Assembly: GCA_045540715.1 (NCBI GenBank)
Contig: JAZQHT010000010.1
Location: 87,254 to 151,253 of the forward strand
Length of the DNA: 64,000 bases
Source of the DNA: UMGS1279 sp045540715
GTDB lineage: Bacteria > Bacillota > Clostridia > Oscillospirales > Acutalibacteraceae
Direction of reading: 5' to 3'
The notes below the pieces were generated by a model. That model was not told where the DNA came from, ran no database searches, and saw nothing but the letters and a program-made list of their open reading frames with translations. Of the stretch, positions 1 to 8,556 are shown piece by piece; within the stretch, counting starts at the first letter, position 1, and every line of letters begins with the position of its first letter. A program made the position numbers and the translations under genes.

Positions 1-593
1 GCGAATTTGTAAGAACAAAGGTTGTTCCCGAAGTTGACGCTTACACCCTTTCTAAAATTTGTGCAGTAGCCTTAGAAAACGGCAACACCGTTTCTTTAGA
101 AGATGGCGAAACAATTGAAGAAAACTGCGTTAAATTAATTAACAAAACCATTAATAGCATTAATGAAATTACAGGTTACGAAGAAGAAGTTGTTGTGTTT
201 GTAAACCCAACCGTTTATGCAGCTTTAATGAACACACCTGAACTTTCTCGTCAATTAATGATTTCTGATTTTTCTAAAGGCGAAATTTCTACAAAGGTTC
301 AAAAATTAAATAATGCAGCAATTATTCCCGTTCCAACCGCTAGGATGAAAACTATTTACAACTTTTTAAGCGAGGGTGAAGGCGGTTTTGTCGAGGGTGA
401 AGATGCACAAAACATTGGCATTTTAGCATTACCTAAAAAAGCTGCTTCTTTGGTTAAAAAGACCGAAAAAATCCGCGTATTTAATCCCGATCAAAATACT
501 GCTATGGACGCTTATAAATTTGACTATCGTTTATATTACGATGCCTTTGTTAAAAACAGCGTAAAAAATACTATTTTTGCTTACGTTTATTAA
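1..593 (+). CDS. phage major capsid protein, 3' part (5' end outside window)
   Basis: The reading frame is open from the left edge (codons from base 3) to a TAA at 591-593, so only about 196 C-terminal residues are seen. The GTG at 195 is internal, since the frame continues upstream with good codon use. The visible part mixes alpha and beta, with a glycine/glutamate-rich loop (FLSEGEGGFVEGEDAQN) and ends in a tyrosine-rich segment, as in HK97-fold capsid proteins. The main argument is position: it lies directly before a portal and tail module. The capsid protein would form the phage head shell. No catalytic motif is expected. The identity is an inference from fold-like features and context. 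Confidence 0.6.
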   Translation, partial: EFVRTKVVPEVDAYTLSKICAVALENGNTVSLEDGETIEENCVKLINKTINSINEITGYEEEVVVFVNPTVYAALMNTPELSRQLMISDFSKGEISTKVQKLNNAAIIPVPTARMKTIYNFLSEGEGGFVEGEDAQNIGILALPKKAASLVKKTEKIRVFNPDQNTAMDAYKFDYRLYYDAFVKNSVKNTIFAYVY

Positions 594-602
594 TCTAAAA
601 AT

Positions 603-622
603 CCCCCTGCTTTTGCAGGGGG
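603..622 (+). other. intercistronic hairpin between capsid and portal genes
   Basis: Perfect 8-bp stem CCCCCTGC/GCAGGGGG with a TTTT loop. It is followed on the + strand by A-rich sequence, not by a T run, so it is more likely an mRNA-stabilising or processing hairpin that keeps capsid expression above that of the portal than a full terminator. The portal ribosome binding site follows 10 bases later. Confidence 0.6.
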
Positions 623-645
623 AAAATTAAAAAAGGGGGAACAAA

Positions 646-2283
646 ATGAACACACCTAGTGAAATTTTTAAATCCTATGAAAAAATTAGAGAGTTTAAGT
701 CCAGTTTAGGAAGCCGCGGTATTTACGACCAAGCCGAAATGAACGAACGCTTTTTTATTGGCGATCAATGGAACGGCGTTACCACCTCAAGTGATAGGCC
801 GCTTGTTAGAAATAACGTTATAAAACGCATTGGCGAACTTAAACTTTCAAACATAAATAACCCTGTAACGGTTAACTTTTCGGCTGACGGAGTACCCGAA
901 ACTTTAGAAATGAAAGAAAAGGTATTAAATTTAAAAAACTCTATGCCCGAAAACCTTTTGGGCCTTGAACACTCAGAAGAGATTAATCTTATTATGAGTG
1001 CTATGAGCAACTATTTTGAAGTTACAAGCGAAAGGTTAAACTTTGACAAGGTGCGCGAACAAGCCTTAATTGACGCCTATATTTCAGGTACAGGCATTAT
1101 TCACACATATTGGGACAACTCAATAAATACCGGCCTTTATTTAGACCAAAATAGAAAAACTCCCATTATGGGCGACATTGCCGTTGAAACTTTAGACGTT
1201 GAAAACGTTTATTTTGGCGACGGCAGTTTAGACGACATACAAAAACAACCGTTTATTATAATTGCTCAAAAACTTTCTTTAGAGAAAATAAAAAACGAAG
1301 CCAAACAAAACGGCATTAATATTACTGTTTCTGCCGATGATAGCGATGAAGATAAGGCCACAGTTTTAACAAAAATGTTTAAAGAAGTGGTTGACGGTAT
1401 TACCACCGTTAAAGCAATTAGGGTTGTTAAAGAAGGGGTTATAAGACCGCTTTTTGATTTGGGTATTTCTTTATATCCATTAGCTAAATATACCTTTTTG
1501 CGCCGTAAAAACTGTCCTTACGGAGAAAGTGAAATTACCCACATAATTCCAAACCAAATTGCAATTAACCGTATGATGACGGCTTCTTCTTGGGCAACCA
1601 TGATTTCAGGTATGCCGATAATGATTGTAAATAACGACGTGGTACGCGAAAAGATTACTAACGATCCCGGTCAGATTATACGCGTATCCGGTAGCGCGGA
1701 AGAAGTGGCCTCTGCTATTCGCTACGTTTCTCCACCATCATTTTCTCATAACTTTGAAAATGCTGCTTTAGGTCTTTCTTCTATGACACTTAATATGGCG
1801 GGTGCAAACGATGCCGCTTTGGGTGATATTGTACCCGATAACCACTCGGCAATTATTGCTGTACGCGAAGCCGCACTAATGCCAATGCAGCCCCTTAAAA
1901 ATGCATATTTTCGTTTTTGTGAAGAAATTGCAAGAATTTGGGCAGAATTTTGGATTCAAAAATATGGCAACCGCTCACTTAAAATCAACGACGAAAACGG
2001 CACTTGGTATATGCCTTTTGATTCTAACAGATATAAAAACCTTCTAATAAACGCACGCGTTGACGTTGGGGCTTCTACAATTGTTGGCGAAGCACAAAGT
2101 ATTGCAACCTTAGACAATCTTTTAGAGCGTCAAATTATTGACGTTATGCAATATCTAAAACGTCTTCCTGCAGGCACTATTCCCGATGCAACAGGGCTTA
2201 TTCGTGAACTTGAAGAAGCCAAAAACAATTTACCATTAGAAAACACAGATTTATCTTTACCATCAAGTGAGGTGCTTTTATGA
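646..2283 (+). CDS. phage portal (head-tail connector) protein
   Basis: 545 residues, the usual length for portals of short-tailed phages. A strong ribosome site (AAAAAGGGGGA) precedes the ATG. The N-terminus (residues about 10-45) has the helix plus FFIGDQWNGV pattern seen at the start of many portals. The centre has the typical portal segment with an NCPYG turn followed by a long helix with a QIAINRMM motif, near residues 290-310. Portals form a dodecameric ring at one head vertex, through which DNA passes and on which the tail assembles. It overlaps the next gene by 4 bases (ATGA), so the two are translationally coupled. Family assignment is by pattern and context. Confidence 0.75.
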   Translation: MNTPSEIFKSYEKIREFKSSLGSRGIYDQAEMNERFFIGDQWNGVTTSSDRPLVRNNVIKRIGELKLSNINNPVTVNFSADGVPETLEMKEKVLNLKNSMPENLLGLEHSEEINLIMSAMSNYFEVTSERLNFDKVREQALIDAYISGTGIIHTYWDNSINTGLYLDQNRKTPIMGDIAVETLDVENVYFGDGSLDDIQKQPFIIIAQKLSLEKIKNEAKQNGINITVSADDSDEDKATVLTKMFKEVVDGITTVKAIRVVKEGVIRPLFDLGISLYPLAKYTFLRRKNCPYGESEITHIIPNQIAINRMMTASSWATMISGMPIMIVNNDVVREKITNDPGQIIRVSGSAEEVASAIRYVSPPSFSHNFENAALGLSSMTLNMAGANDAALGDIVPDNHSAIIAVREAALMPMQPLKNAYFRFCEEIARIWAEFWIQKYGNRSLKINDENGTWYMPFDSNRYKNLLINARVDVGASTIVGEAQSIATLDNLLERQIIDVMQYLKRLPAGTIPDATGLIRELEEAKNNLPLENTDLSLPSSEVLL

Positions 2284-2639
2284 CAGCAATAGAAATTTAT
2301 AACCATGCTTTAAAACTTTTGGGTTATATAAACGAAGACGGCAGTTTGGACGATTCTTTAAACCTTAAAGCCCTAAGTATTATAAATGCAGTTTATGCCG
2401 ATTTGTTTTATTTGATAAACGATGAGGGTTTTACTCCATTAACCCGTTTAGACGAGACCCCGTCTTTAAGCAAAAGAATTTTAAACGACGTATTTCCTTA
2501 CGGGGTTGCTATGCATTTAGCACTTTCTATAGGCGATGGCCTAAACCAACAAATTTTTGCGACCATTTATAATTCTAAAAGATGCTCGGTTAACACCATT
2601 GCTATAAGAAGTGATATTATACCGGGCATTAGCGAATAG
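2280..2639 (+). CDS. phage head-tail adaptor-like protein
   Basis: 119 residues, mostly helical (MTAIEIYNHALKLLGY start), resembling the small helical adaptor proteins that sit under the portal of podoviruses and siphoviruses (gp4/gp6-like, 'packaged DNA stabilisation' families). The start ATG overlaps the portal stop. The next gene begins 10 bases after its stop with its own AGGAGAAT ribosome site. The function follows from size, helical make-up and position between portal and large tail protein. No sequence motif proves it. Confidence 0.55.
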   Translation: MTAIEIYNHALKLLGYINEDGSLDDSLNLKALSIINAVYADLFYLINDEGFTPLTRLDETPSLSKRILNDVFPYGVAMHLALSIGDGLNQQIFATIYNSKRCSVNTIAIRSDIIPGISE

Positions 2640-2649
2640 GAGAATAATT

Positions 2650-4530
2650 ATGAAATTTCCAAAACTTAGTAGGCCTTCTTTACACCGTGCGCTAATGCAA
2701 AATTTTTCGGGCGGTATAAACACAAATTTACCGCCCCACCTAATAGAAACAAACGAGCAAGCCGAAGTTTATAATATGTTTTTTAACAATGGTGTTTTGC
2801 AAAAACGTCCTTCTTTTAAAAAGGCTTTAAGCCTTGACGAATATATTATATCTGACGTTAAAACAGATGACGGCCTTTTTATTTATAAATATGAAATAGA
2901 CGAATATGGTCGCGGCTTTTTTAATGGAGCATTTATTAAAGAAGACGGCAGTTTTTACGAAACCAACGAAATTACAATAAAACCCGAATATGAGTTTTCA
3001 GAGCTTGAAAAAGAAAAACTTTGCTACTGCTTTTTTCCTTTTTCTGCTAATGGAACTTTATATTTAAGCGTAGGTTATAAAAGTGAAAACGACGAATTTT
3101 TAGGTAAAATTTTTAAATATTCTAATAGTGCTTTTACAGAAATTTCAGATGAAGAAATTTACGCACCGCTTGTAATTATTAACGCTAAAGGCAACAAATT
3201 TTCTTCTTTGCCAATTAGCGATAACGCCGTGTTTACACCTCAAATACCGTTTGAAGGCTTAAATCTTTTAACCAAACGCATTAGAGTTTCTTATACAACA
3301 GATGGTTCGTCTTTTTCTTTTCCGTTTTTAATTGAAAGAAAACCCGGTACCAAAATAAAAGTAAAGCTAATAGGCAGTTTTACTGAAAACGCTAACATAG
3401 AAGAATATAGTTTTACTATTGATAACGACAGCCATATTGCAAAACTTCCGGGCGGAATTTCCTGTTTTGTTTCTAACCTTAATAGCATCACTTTCAGATT
3501 AAGCGATAACACTGCCGCCCCACCCACCGCTGCCGCTTTTTCTAACAACTTAGAAGTTGAATATTATATTACCGAAAATCCAAATGCAAAAAGTTTTTTT
3601 GAAATGAGCATTTTCACACCTTTTGGTGCAACCAAATATAGCGGCGGTAACCGTTTATTTGTTGCGGGTAACAAAGATGAAAAGAACTTACTTCGTTGGA
3701 GCGACGTTAACAACGCCTTGTATTTTCCGGAAAACAACTACGCTTACGTTTCTGACGGACAAATTATGTCTTTGAAAAAACAAGGCAATATGCTAGTCAT
3801 TTTTTCTAAGGATGAAATTCATTACACAACCTATTTAAGCAACAGTTATACAAGCGACGATTTTATTTCGGGGGCAGTTACCGATATTACGGCAGTATCT
3901 GCTTTATTTCCTATAACCCAACTTCACTCTGAACTTGGCATTTACGATAAAAACGCCGCCTATTTAATGGACAATAAAATTATATTTTTAGGCAGTGATA
4001 AAAAACTTTACAGAATTGATAGTACAAACAAAATAACCCATATTTCTAAAAAGGTTGATAAGTTTTTAAAAGAAAATAACCCACAAAACATTGCGGCAGG
4101 CAGATATTTAAATTATTTCTTACTTGCAACCAATCTTGGAATTATTGCTTTTAATACCGAAACGGGCGGTTTTTACGTTTGGAACGACCAAATTGCCGCA
4201 AGAGCTTTTTTAACAAAAGAAGATAAACCTGTAATTGTTACAAATAATGCCGTTTATTTACTTAATAAAGATGAAAAATTCGATTTTGGTTTTACAACCC
4301 TTACAACCGACCTTTATTACCCCGATAAATTCAAAAAACTTTGCAAAATTATAGTTATTGGGGACGGCGGTGAAATTAGCGTTATAGCAGATAACCAAAT
4401 TGAAATTACAAGAAAAATAAAAAAATACGGTACCATTTATTTAAATATACCCAAGGCTAAAAATTTTAAATTTAAACTTAAAAACTGCAACAATCTTGAA
4501 GGTATTATTTTTTACTACACCCTATATTAA
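2650..4530 (+). CDS. large phage tail/nozzle-like structural protein
   Basis: 626 residues from the ATG at 2650, chosen because TAGGAGAATAATT lies just upstream; an in-frame upstream start would run back into the adaptor gene. After an N-terminal segment with MQNFSGGINTNLPP, common at the start of podovirus tail tube or hub proteins, the rest is a long series of beta-strand repeats with aromatic and glycine turns (for example RLFVAGNKDEKNLLRWSD around residue 345), as expected of a beta-propeller. Such proteins (P22 gp10 or T7 gp12 type) form the tail hub or nozzle below the portal. No tape-measure gene follows, which fits a short tail. The exact family is inferred. Confidence 0.6.
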   Translation: MKFPKLSRPSLHRALMQNFSGGINTNLPPHLIETNEQAEVYNMFFNNGVLQKRPSFKKALSLDEYIISDVKTDDGLFIYKYEIDEYGRGFFNGAFIKEDGSFYETNEITIKPEYEFSELEKEKLCYCFFPFSANGTLYLSVGYKSENDEFLGKIFKYSNSAFTEISDEEIYAPLVIINAKGNKFSSLPISDNAVFTPQIPFEGLNLLTKRIRVSYTTDGSSFSFPFLIERKPGTKIKVKLIGSFTENANIEEYSFTIDNDSHIAKLPGGISCFVSNLNSITFRLSDNTAAPPTAAAFSNNLEVEYYITENPNAKSFFEMSIFTPFGATKYSGGNRLFVAGNKDEKNLLRWSDVNNALYFPENNYAYVSDGQIMSLKKQGNMLVIFSKDEIHYTTYLSNSYTSDDFISGAVTDITAVSALFPITQLHSELGIYDKNAAYLMDNKIIFLGSDKKLYRIDSTNKITHISKKVDKFLKENNPQNIAAGRYLNYFLLATNLGIIAFNTETGGFYVWNDQIAARAFLTKEDKPVIVTNNAVYLLNKDEKFDFGFTTLTTDLYYPDKFKKLCKIIVIGDGGEISVIADNQIEITRKIKKYGTIYLNIPKAKNFKFKLKNCNNLEGIIFYYTLY

Positions 4531-4541
4531 GGAGGAATAAA

Positions 4542-5201
4542 ATGTCTAGTACTTCAAATTACAAAACCCAACTTGAACAAACTTATAAAAAGGTAAAAAA
4601 GCAAAACACAGATCTTGCTAACGAATATTTAAAAGAACTTAACAAAAATTACAATCAAAAAATCAGCGATTATAAAAAACAAATTGAAGCACAAAAACTA
4701 GCAGTACCAAGAAACTATACAGATGATTACGATTTAAACGCAATTAACCGTCTTATAAACGAGCGAAAATTAAAAGAACGCATGGCAAACTTGGGCCTTA
4801 CAAATTCGGGGGCTAATAAAACCTTGGAAATTGGTTTGGATATTGCAAAACAAAACGCAGACAATTTTGTAACTATGCAGAAAAACCGCGAGCTTCAAAA
4901 ATTAGATGCTGCTTATGATAATTATTACAACAAATTGGATTCAGAATTGCAGTCTAAACGCACCGAAACAATGAAGTGGCTTAACGATAAAAGTGCTTCT
5001 TTATTAAGTAATTTAGCCTCTAAATATAATTCGAGCAGTTCGGGTAACAGCGTTTCTAACAGGGTACTTTCTGTTTATAACAAGCTTGTTGATATGAATA
5101 GTCCTTCTCAACAAGAGTTTTATATTGAACTTGTACATGAAGGCGGCATTATTACCGATAAAGAAGCAGCACATTTAAAGAAAAAATTAGGTCTTGATTA
5201 A
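4542..5201 (+). CDS. phage coiled-coil structural or internal virion protein
   Basis: 219 residues, very rich in Lys, Gln, Asn and Leu with heptad-like spacing over residues 1-150, then a Ser/Asn-rich linker (YNSSSSGNSVSN) and a short C-terminal helical domain with a charged end (ITDKEAAHLKKKLGLD). Preceded by AAGGAGG with ideal spacing. I do not recognise a family. Its place between tail hub and host-binding genes suggests an internal or ejection protein, or a tail fibre shaft. There are no membrane segments or catalytic motifs. Confidence 0.5.
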   Translation: MSSTSNYKTQLEQTYKKVKKQNTDLANEYLKELNKNYNQKISDYKKQIEAQKLAVPRNYTDDYDLNAINRLINERKLKERMANLGLTNSGANKTLEIGLDIAKQNADNFVTMQKNRELQKLDAAYDNYYNKLDSELQSKRTETMKWLNDKSASLLSNLASKYNSSSSGNSVSNRVLSVYNKLVDMNSPSQQEFYIELVHEGGIITDKEAAHLKKKLGLD

Positions 5202-5213
5202 GGAGGAAGAAAC

Positions 5214-5756
5214 TTGAAAGAAATAACATATAACGTTACTTTAACCGACATTACTCCTAAAGATATTATAGAAATTGGCTTTGCAGGCGAGCACCTATCA
5301 AAAAGAGTAATTTTTAATTTATCGGATGAACTTTCTAATGAAGATGAATATGAATATTGCCTCTATATTACTAACGGCGGCGGAGAATTTTTTGCTACCG
5401 ACCATTTAATATTAAGTGAAAATTCCATTTATTACGATTTACCCAATTACGTTACCGCAATAAGCGGTATTTGCAGTTTGCAACTTGTAATTAAATATAA
5501 CAAAAAGGTTATCTTTACCTACCCAGCTAAACTAAGATTTTTACCTTCAACAGAAAAAACAACCGGTGCTATTAATTATTTAAGCGAAATTTCCGATGCG
5601 CTTAGTATTTGTAAAAACTCAGCAAAAAAAGCGCAAGAATATCTTAACGCAGTTAATGATAATTCTGCCGAATTTAACCGCATTAACGGAGATATAAGCA
5701 ATGCTTTAGACTATATTTTAGAGCTTCAAGAATATTATATTGGGGGCGAAAATTAA
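5214..5756 (+). CDS. BppU-like phage baseplate or tail fibre adaptor protein
   Basis: 180 residues starting with TTG, chosen because AAGGAGGAAG sits 5-6 bases upstream and no ATG fits. The first 110 residues look like an immunoglobulin-like beta domain of the BppU N-terminal type: ITYNVTLTDITPKDIIEIGFAGEH start, then alternating strands ending FTYPAKLRFLP. The remainder is helical (residues 120-175). BppU-type domains attach receptor-binding proteins to the tail. It overlaps the next gene by one base (TAATG), indicating coupling to the LRR-like protein, which would be the receptor binder. Confidence 0.5.
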   Translation: MKEITYNVTLTDITPKDIIEIGFAGEHLSKRVIFNLSDELSNEDEYEYCLYITNGGGEFFATDHLILSENSIYYDLPNYVTAISGICSLQLVIKYNKKVIFTYPAKLRFLPSTEKTTGAINYLSEISDALSICKNSAKKAQEYLNAVNDNSAEFNRINGDISNALDYILELQEYYIGGEN

Positions 5757-6697
5757 TGAGCATTGAAACAAAACTTATTAATATTGCCGATAATGTAAAT
5801 AAAGTATTTAACGCGGGACTAAGCAAAGGAGAAAAAGATGCAAAATCACTTTATTATATTTCTATGAAGGACTTTCAGTGGCACAAGGTAGAATTTCCAA
5901 AAAACTTTAATTTTGTTTTAAAAACCGCCAAAACACCCTATACTTGTAACGCAATGCTTTCGGGCGCAGTTAACGTTGAAAGCGTAAAACTAGAGTGCGA
6001 AGATAAAAGCGGAACGGCAAAAATGTGCCAAGCGTTTAGAGAAATGCTTTCTGTAAAAACAATTGATTTACGCAGCTTTAACCTTAAGTTCGACGATATT
6101 AGCTACTTTGTTTACGGTTCTAAAGAGCTCACCACAATTTTAGGAGAAATTGATCTTTCTTTATGCACAAACGTTACGAGTGCATTTAACAATGCTACCA
6201 GTTTAAAAAATATTGCTTTTGCACCTAAAACTATAAAGCAAAGCATTGATATTCATTGGTCTGAAGAATTAACGCACACCTCTTTATTATCTATTTTAAA
6301 CGGTTTATATAACTATAACGTTAATATAGATTTAACAAATTTTAGGCCCGATTTTGCAACCGAAAACGAAGTAATATCAGGTATTTATAAAATTACCGAT
6401 GTTTATTATGATGCTACTGACATATTTATTACCACAGAAAACGACTATCATTTTAGATTTTTAAAATCGGACTGCGAAGATTATTTGCAAGAAATTTTAG
6501 AAAACGCTAAAGCCGGTAACTATATTGAGTTTAGCGGTAATTATGATTCAGGCGGTATTATGCGCTTTGATGAAGTTTTTCTTCGTTCTAACCCCGAATA
6601 TTTAGAATACACATTAACTATTGGCAATAAAAACCTTGCAAAGCTAAGCGATGAAGAAAAATTAATTGCCGAAAACAAGGGGTGGACTATTAAATGA
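5756..6697 (+). CDS. BspA-type leucine-rich tail protein, candidate receptor-binding protein
   Basis: 313 residues. Residues about 75-200 show BspA-like surface repeats: IDLRSFNLKF, TTILGEIDLSLCTNVTSAF and TSLKNIAFAP follow the 'leading residues, then Cys/Asn/Thr, then Phe' pattern. The C-terminus ends in LIAENKGWTIK, close to the KGWTI ending typical of BspA-type proteins from gut Firmicutes and their phages. It overlaps both neighbours, placing it in the tail/lysis operon. Expected role: contact with a surface receptor. The assignment is pattern-based. Confidence 0.55.
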   Translation: MSIETKLINIADNVNKVFNAGLSKGEKDAKSLYYISMKDFQWHKVEFPKNFNFVLKTAKTPYTCNAMLSGAVNVESVKLECEDKSGTAKMCQAFREMLSVKTIDLRSFNLKFDDISYFVYGSKELTTILGEIDLSLCTNVTSAFNNATSLKNIAFAPKTIKQSIDIHWSEELTHTSLLSILNGLYNYNVNIDLTNFRPDFATENEVISGIYKITDVYYDATDIFITTENDYHFRFLKSDCEDYLQEILENAKAGNYIEFSGNYDSGGIMRFDEVFLRSNPEYLEYTLTIGNKNLAKLSDEEKLIAENKGWTIK

Positions 6698-6966
6698 TGA
6701 ATATTATACCTGCAATAATATCGGCCGTATCTTCTGTTATAGTTGGAGTTTTAGCATTTATTGGCGTGGTTGTTACAAACAACAAAGCCAACCAAAAAAT
6801 GCACAACGAAATGGCCACTGCACAAGCAGTAACAGAAGAACGTTTAGACGAACTAACAAGAGAAGTGCGTGAACATAATAATTTTGCTTCGCGTATTCCT
6901 GTAGTAGAGGAACAAATTAAGTCTTTAAACCACAGAATTAAAGATTTAGAACAATTTCATAAATAA
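6694..6966 (+). CDS. XhlA-like small membrane protein of the lysis module
   Basis: 90 residues: one N-terminal membrane segment (residues 3-27, IIPAIISAVSSVIVGVLAFIG) followed by a charged coiled coil (residues 40-90, REHNNFASRIPVVEEQIKSL). The architecture and the REHN..RIPVVEEQI signature resemble phage haemolysin XhlA-like proteins, which sit next to holins, though XhlA usually has its membrane segment at the C-terminus. It begins with ATGATG overlapping the previous stop. Likely a lysis accessory protein. Confidence 0.5.
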   Translation: MMNIIPAIISAVSSVIVGVLAFIGVVVTNNKANQKMHNEMATAQAVTEERLDELTREVREHNNFASRIPVVEEQIKSLNHRIKDLEQFHK

Positions 6967-6976
6967 GGAGAAAGTT

Positions 6977-7210
6977 ATGACAAAAGACACAATTATTAGA
7001 ACCATTATTTTGGTTGTGGCCCTTATAAATCAAATTTTAACCTGTTTTAAAATAAACCCACTTCCCTTTTCTAACGAAGAAATTTACACCGTAGTTTCTA
7101 CAATTGTTACTGCGGCGGCTTCTGTTTGGGCATGGTGGAAAAACAACAGTATTACAAAAAATGCAATTAAAGCTGATAAATATTTGAAAGAACTAAAGGA
7201 GCAAAAGTAA
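6977..7210 (+). CDS. SPP1-type phage holin
   Basis: 77 residues with two membrane segments (about 8-25 and 38-57) around an NPLPFSNEEIYT turn, then AWWKNNSITKNA and a basic tail. This matches the SPP1-type holin pattern I recall (KG/DTIIRTI start, N..L..F...PLP, WWKNN). Holins form the lesion that releases the endolysin. An AAGGAG site lies upstream, and its stop overlaps the amidase start by one base, the usual holin-endolysin coupling. Confidence 0.8.
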   Translation: MTKDTIIRTIILVVALINQILTCFKINPLPFSNEEIYTVVSTIVTAAASVWAWWKNNSITKNAIKADKYLKELKEQK

Positions 7211-7848
7211 TGAAGGTTTATTTAAGCCCGTCTAATCAACCAAATAACACTTATAACGGCGTTAACACCAACGAACGTGATAACTGCAGAATTATTGCAA
7301 ACAAACTAAAGGTGGCCTTAGAACGTCAAGGAATTGAAGTTAAAATTGGTTTAAAAGGCAGTGATAACGTAACCGAAAGTAATTCTTGGAACGCAGATTT
7401 GCATATTCCTATTCACACAAACGCTTATAATAAAACGGCACGCGGTACTACAGTTTTGGTGCACAGCAAAGCGGCCGAAAATATGCAATATGCAACCCCC
7501 GTTTTTAACAGTATAAAAAGTATTGTTTTAAAGCAAGATAAGGGGCGCGGCATTGCTGTAAGAAGCGACCTTAAAGAGCTAAACGCTACAAAAATGGTGG
7601 CTATTTATATTGAAGTTGATTTTCACGACGTTGTAGAGGTTGCAAAATGGCTAACTACAGAGCAAGAAAAAATTGCCGAAGCCATTGCAAAAGGTATTTG
7701 CGAGGGTGCAAAAATTAAATATATTGCACCAAAAGATAGCGACTGCACCGAAGAAATTGCAAAATTAAACCAACAAATTTCTGCTCTAAACAAAGAAAAC
7801 ACAGCCCTTAAAGCCAAAATTGAAAACGCCAAAAAGGCACTTGAATAA
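7210..7848 (+). CDS. phage endolysin, N-acetylmuramoyl-L-alanine amidase (Amidase_3)
   Basis: 212 residues. The N-terminal catalytic domain (1-175) starts KVYLSPSNQPNNTY, a form common in phage amidases that replaces the GHGG of cellular enzymes. Likely zinc ligands and catalytic residues are Glu in NTNERDNC (about residue 24), His in HIPIHTNA (about 66) and Glu in IYIEVDFHD (about 138). Residues 180-212 form a short coiled coil in place of a recognisable wall-binding domain. It cleaves the amide bond between MurNAc and the stem peptide. It is the last gene of the lytic operon and is followed by a strong terminator. Confidence 0.8.
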   Translation: MKVYLSPSNQPNNTYNGVNTNERDNCRIIANKLKVALERQGIEVKIGLKGSDNVTESNSWNADLHIPIHTNAYNKTARGTTVLVHSKAAENMQYATPVFNSIKSIVLKQDKGRGIAVRSDLKELNATKMVAIYIEVDFHDVVEVAKWLTTEQEKIAEAIAKGICEGAKIKYIAPKDSDCTEEIAKLNQQISALNKENTALKAKIENAKKALE

Positions 7849-7854
7849 AAATAA

Positions 7855-7884
7855 AAGCGTGTGGTTTTCTCACACGCTTTTTTA
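7855..7884 (+). terminator. terminator of the phage late operon
   Basis: 9-bp stem AAGCGTGTG/CACACGCTT followed by TTTTT. It separates the lysis genes from the barnase-barstar pair, which therefore needs its own promoter. Confidence 0.85.
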
Positions 7885-7909
7885 TTAGATAAAACAAAAA
7901 TTTAAAAAC

Positions 7910-7938
7910 TATACATTTATATTTTAAAATGATATAAT
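7910..7938 (+). promoter_or_regulatory. promoter of the barnase-barstar pair
   Basis: TATACA (7910-7915), 17 bases, TATAAT (7933-7938), then GAAAGGAAGA as ribosome site before the ATG at 7955. A perfect -10 box right after a terminator suggests expression independent of the lytic operon, typical of lysogenic-conversion cargo. Confidence 0.6.
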
Positions 7939-7954
7939 AAGAAAGGAAGAAAAA

Positions 7955-8521
7955 ATGAGTTTAGAATCTGCTATTGCAACCCTTGCAGTAAACAACAAAA
8001 ATTTAAACCCACAGATTACTAAAAGCGCTTTATATAAGCATTGGAAAAGCGAAGACGATTTAAGACGGTGCAAACCTTGTAAAGACTACACCGGAAAAAT
8101 ATATTTAATGGAAGAAATACCCAAACCTAAACCACCTTTGCACTTTTATTGCAGATGCGAAATTGTTCCTATGAAAGCAATTAAAGCAGGAACCGCAACA
8201 ATTTATGGTTTAAAAGGTGCAGACTATATATTAAAAACCACCGGCGTTTTGCCTGATTATTATGTAACAATGGAGTACGCAAAAAAACAAGGATGGAAAG
8301 CTGGCAAATGGCCGTCTAATTTTATTCCTAATAAAGCCATTACAAAAGGAGTTTATAAAAATGGTAACGGTCATCTTCCACAGGCACCCGGCAGGGTTTG
8401 GTATGAAGCCGATATTAACTATACAACCGGAAGGCGAGATACCCAGCGTATTGTTTGGTCTAACGATGGTTTAATATTTGTTACATACGACCACTATGAA
8501 ACATTTTATGAAATTAACTAA
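7955..8521 (+). CDS. barnase-type ribonuclease toxin with phage head-protein-like Cys motif
   Basis: 188 residues. Residues 85-188 align over their length with barnase as I recall it: E151 (barnase E73) in WYEADINYTTG, R161 and R165 (R83, R87), and H180 (H102) in TYDHYETFYEI. Barnase K27 falls on M106, a change at a position important for catalysis. Residues 1-80 are not a secretion signal but carry RRCKPCKDYTGKIY and PPLHFYCRCE, the CxxC...HxxCRC pattern of SPP1 gp7/MuF head morphogenesis proteins, which are fused to toxins in some temperate phages. It would cut RNA in a target cell. The next gene encodes its inhibitor, 11 bases away. The toxin call is firm; delivery is inferred. Confidence 0.85.
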   Translation: MSLESAIATLAVNNKNLNPQITKSALYKHWKSEDDLRRCKPCKDYTGKIYLMEEIPKPKPPLHFYCRCEIVPMKAIKAGTATIYGLKGADYILKTTGVLPDYYVTMEYAKKQGWKAGKWPSNFIPNKAITKGVYKNGNGHLPQAPGRVWYEADINYTTGRRDTQRIVWSNDGLIFVTYDHYETFYEIN

Positions 8522-8556
8522 GGAGAAATTAAATGAAAATAATTGAATTAGATTTA
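8521..8556 (+). repeat. 36-bp direct repeat, copy 1 (barstar RBS and start)
   Basis: Spans the ribosome site and the first eight codons of the barstar gene. An identical 36-base copy is at 8832-8867, 311 bases downstream. Confidence 0.95.

Noticed and set aside
195..593. Separate 132-residue gene starting with GTG at 195
   Set aside because: The frame is open and well coded back to base 3, so the GTG is an internal valine of the longer capsid-like gene.
603..622. Terminator between capsid and portal
   Set aside because: The hairpin is strong but has no T run on the + strand, and the portal gene lies directly behind with its own ribosome site.
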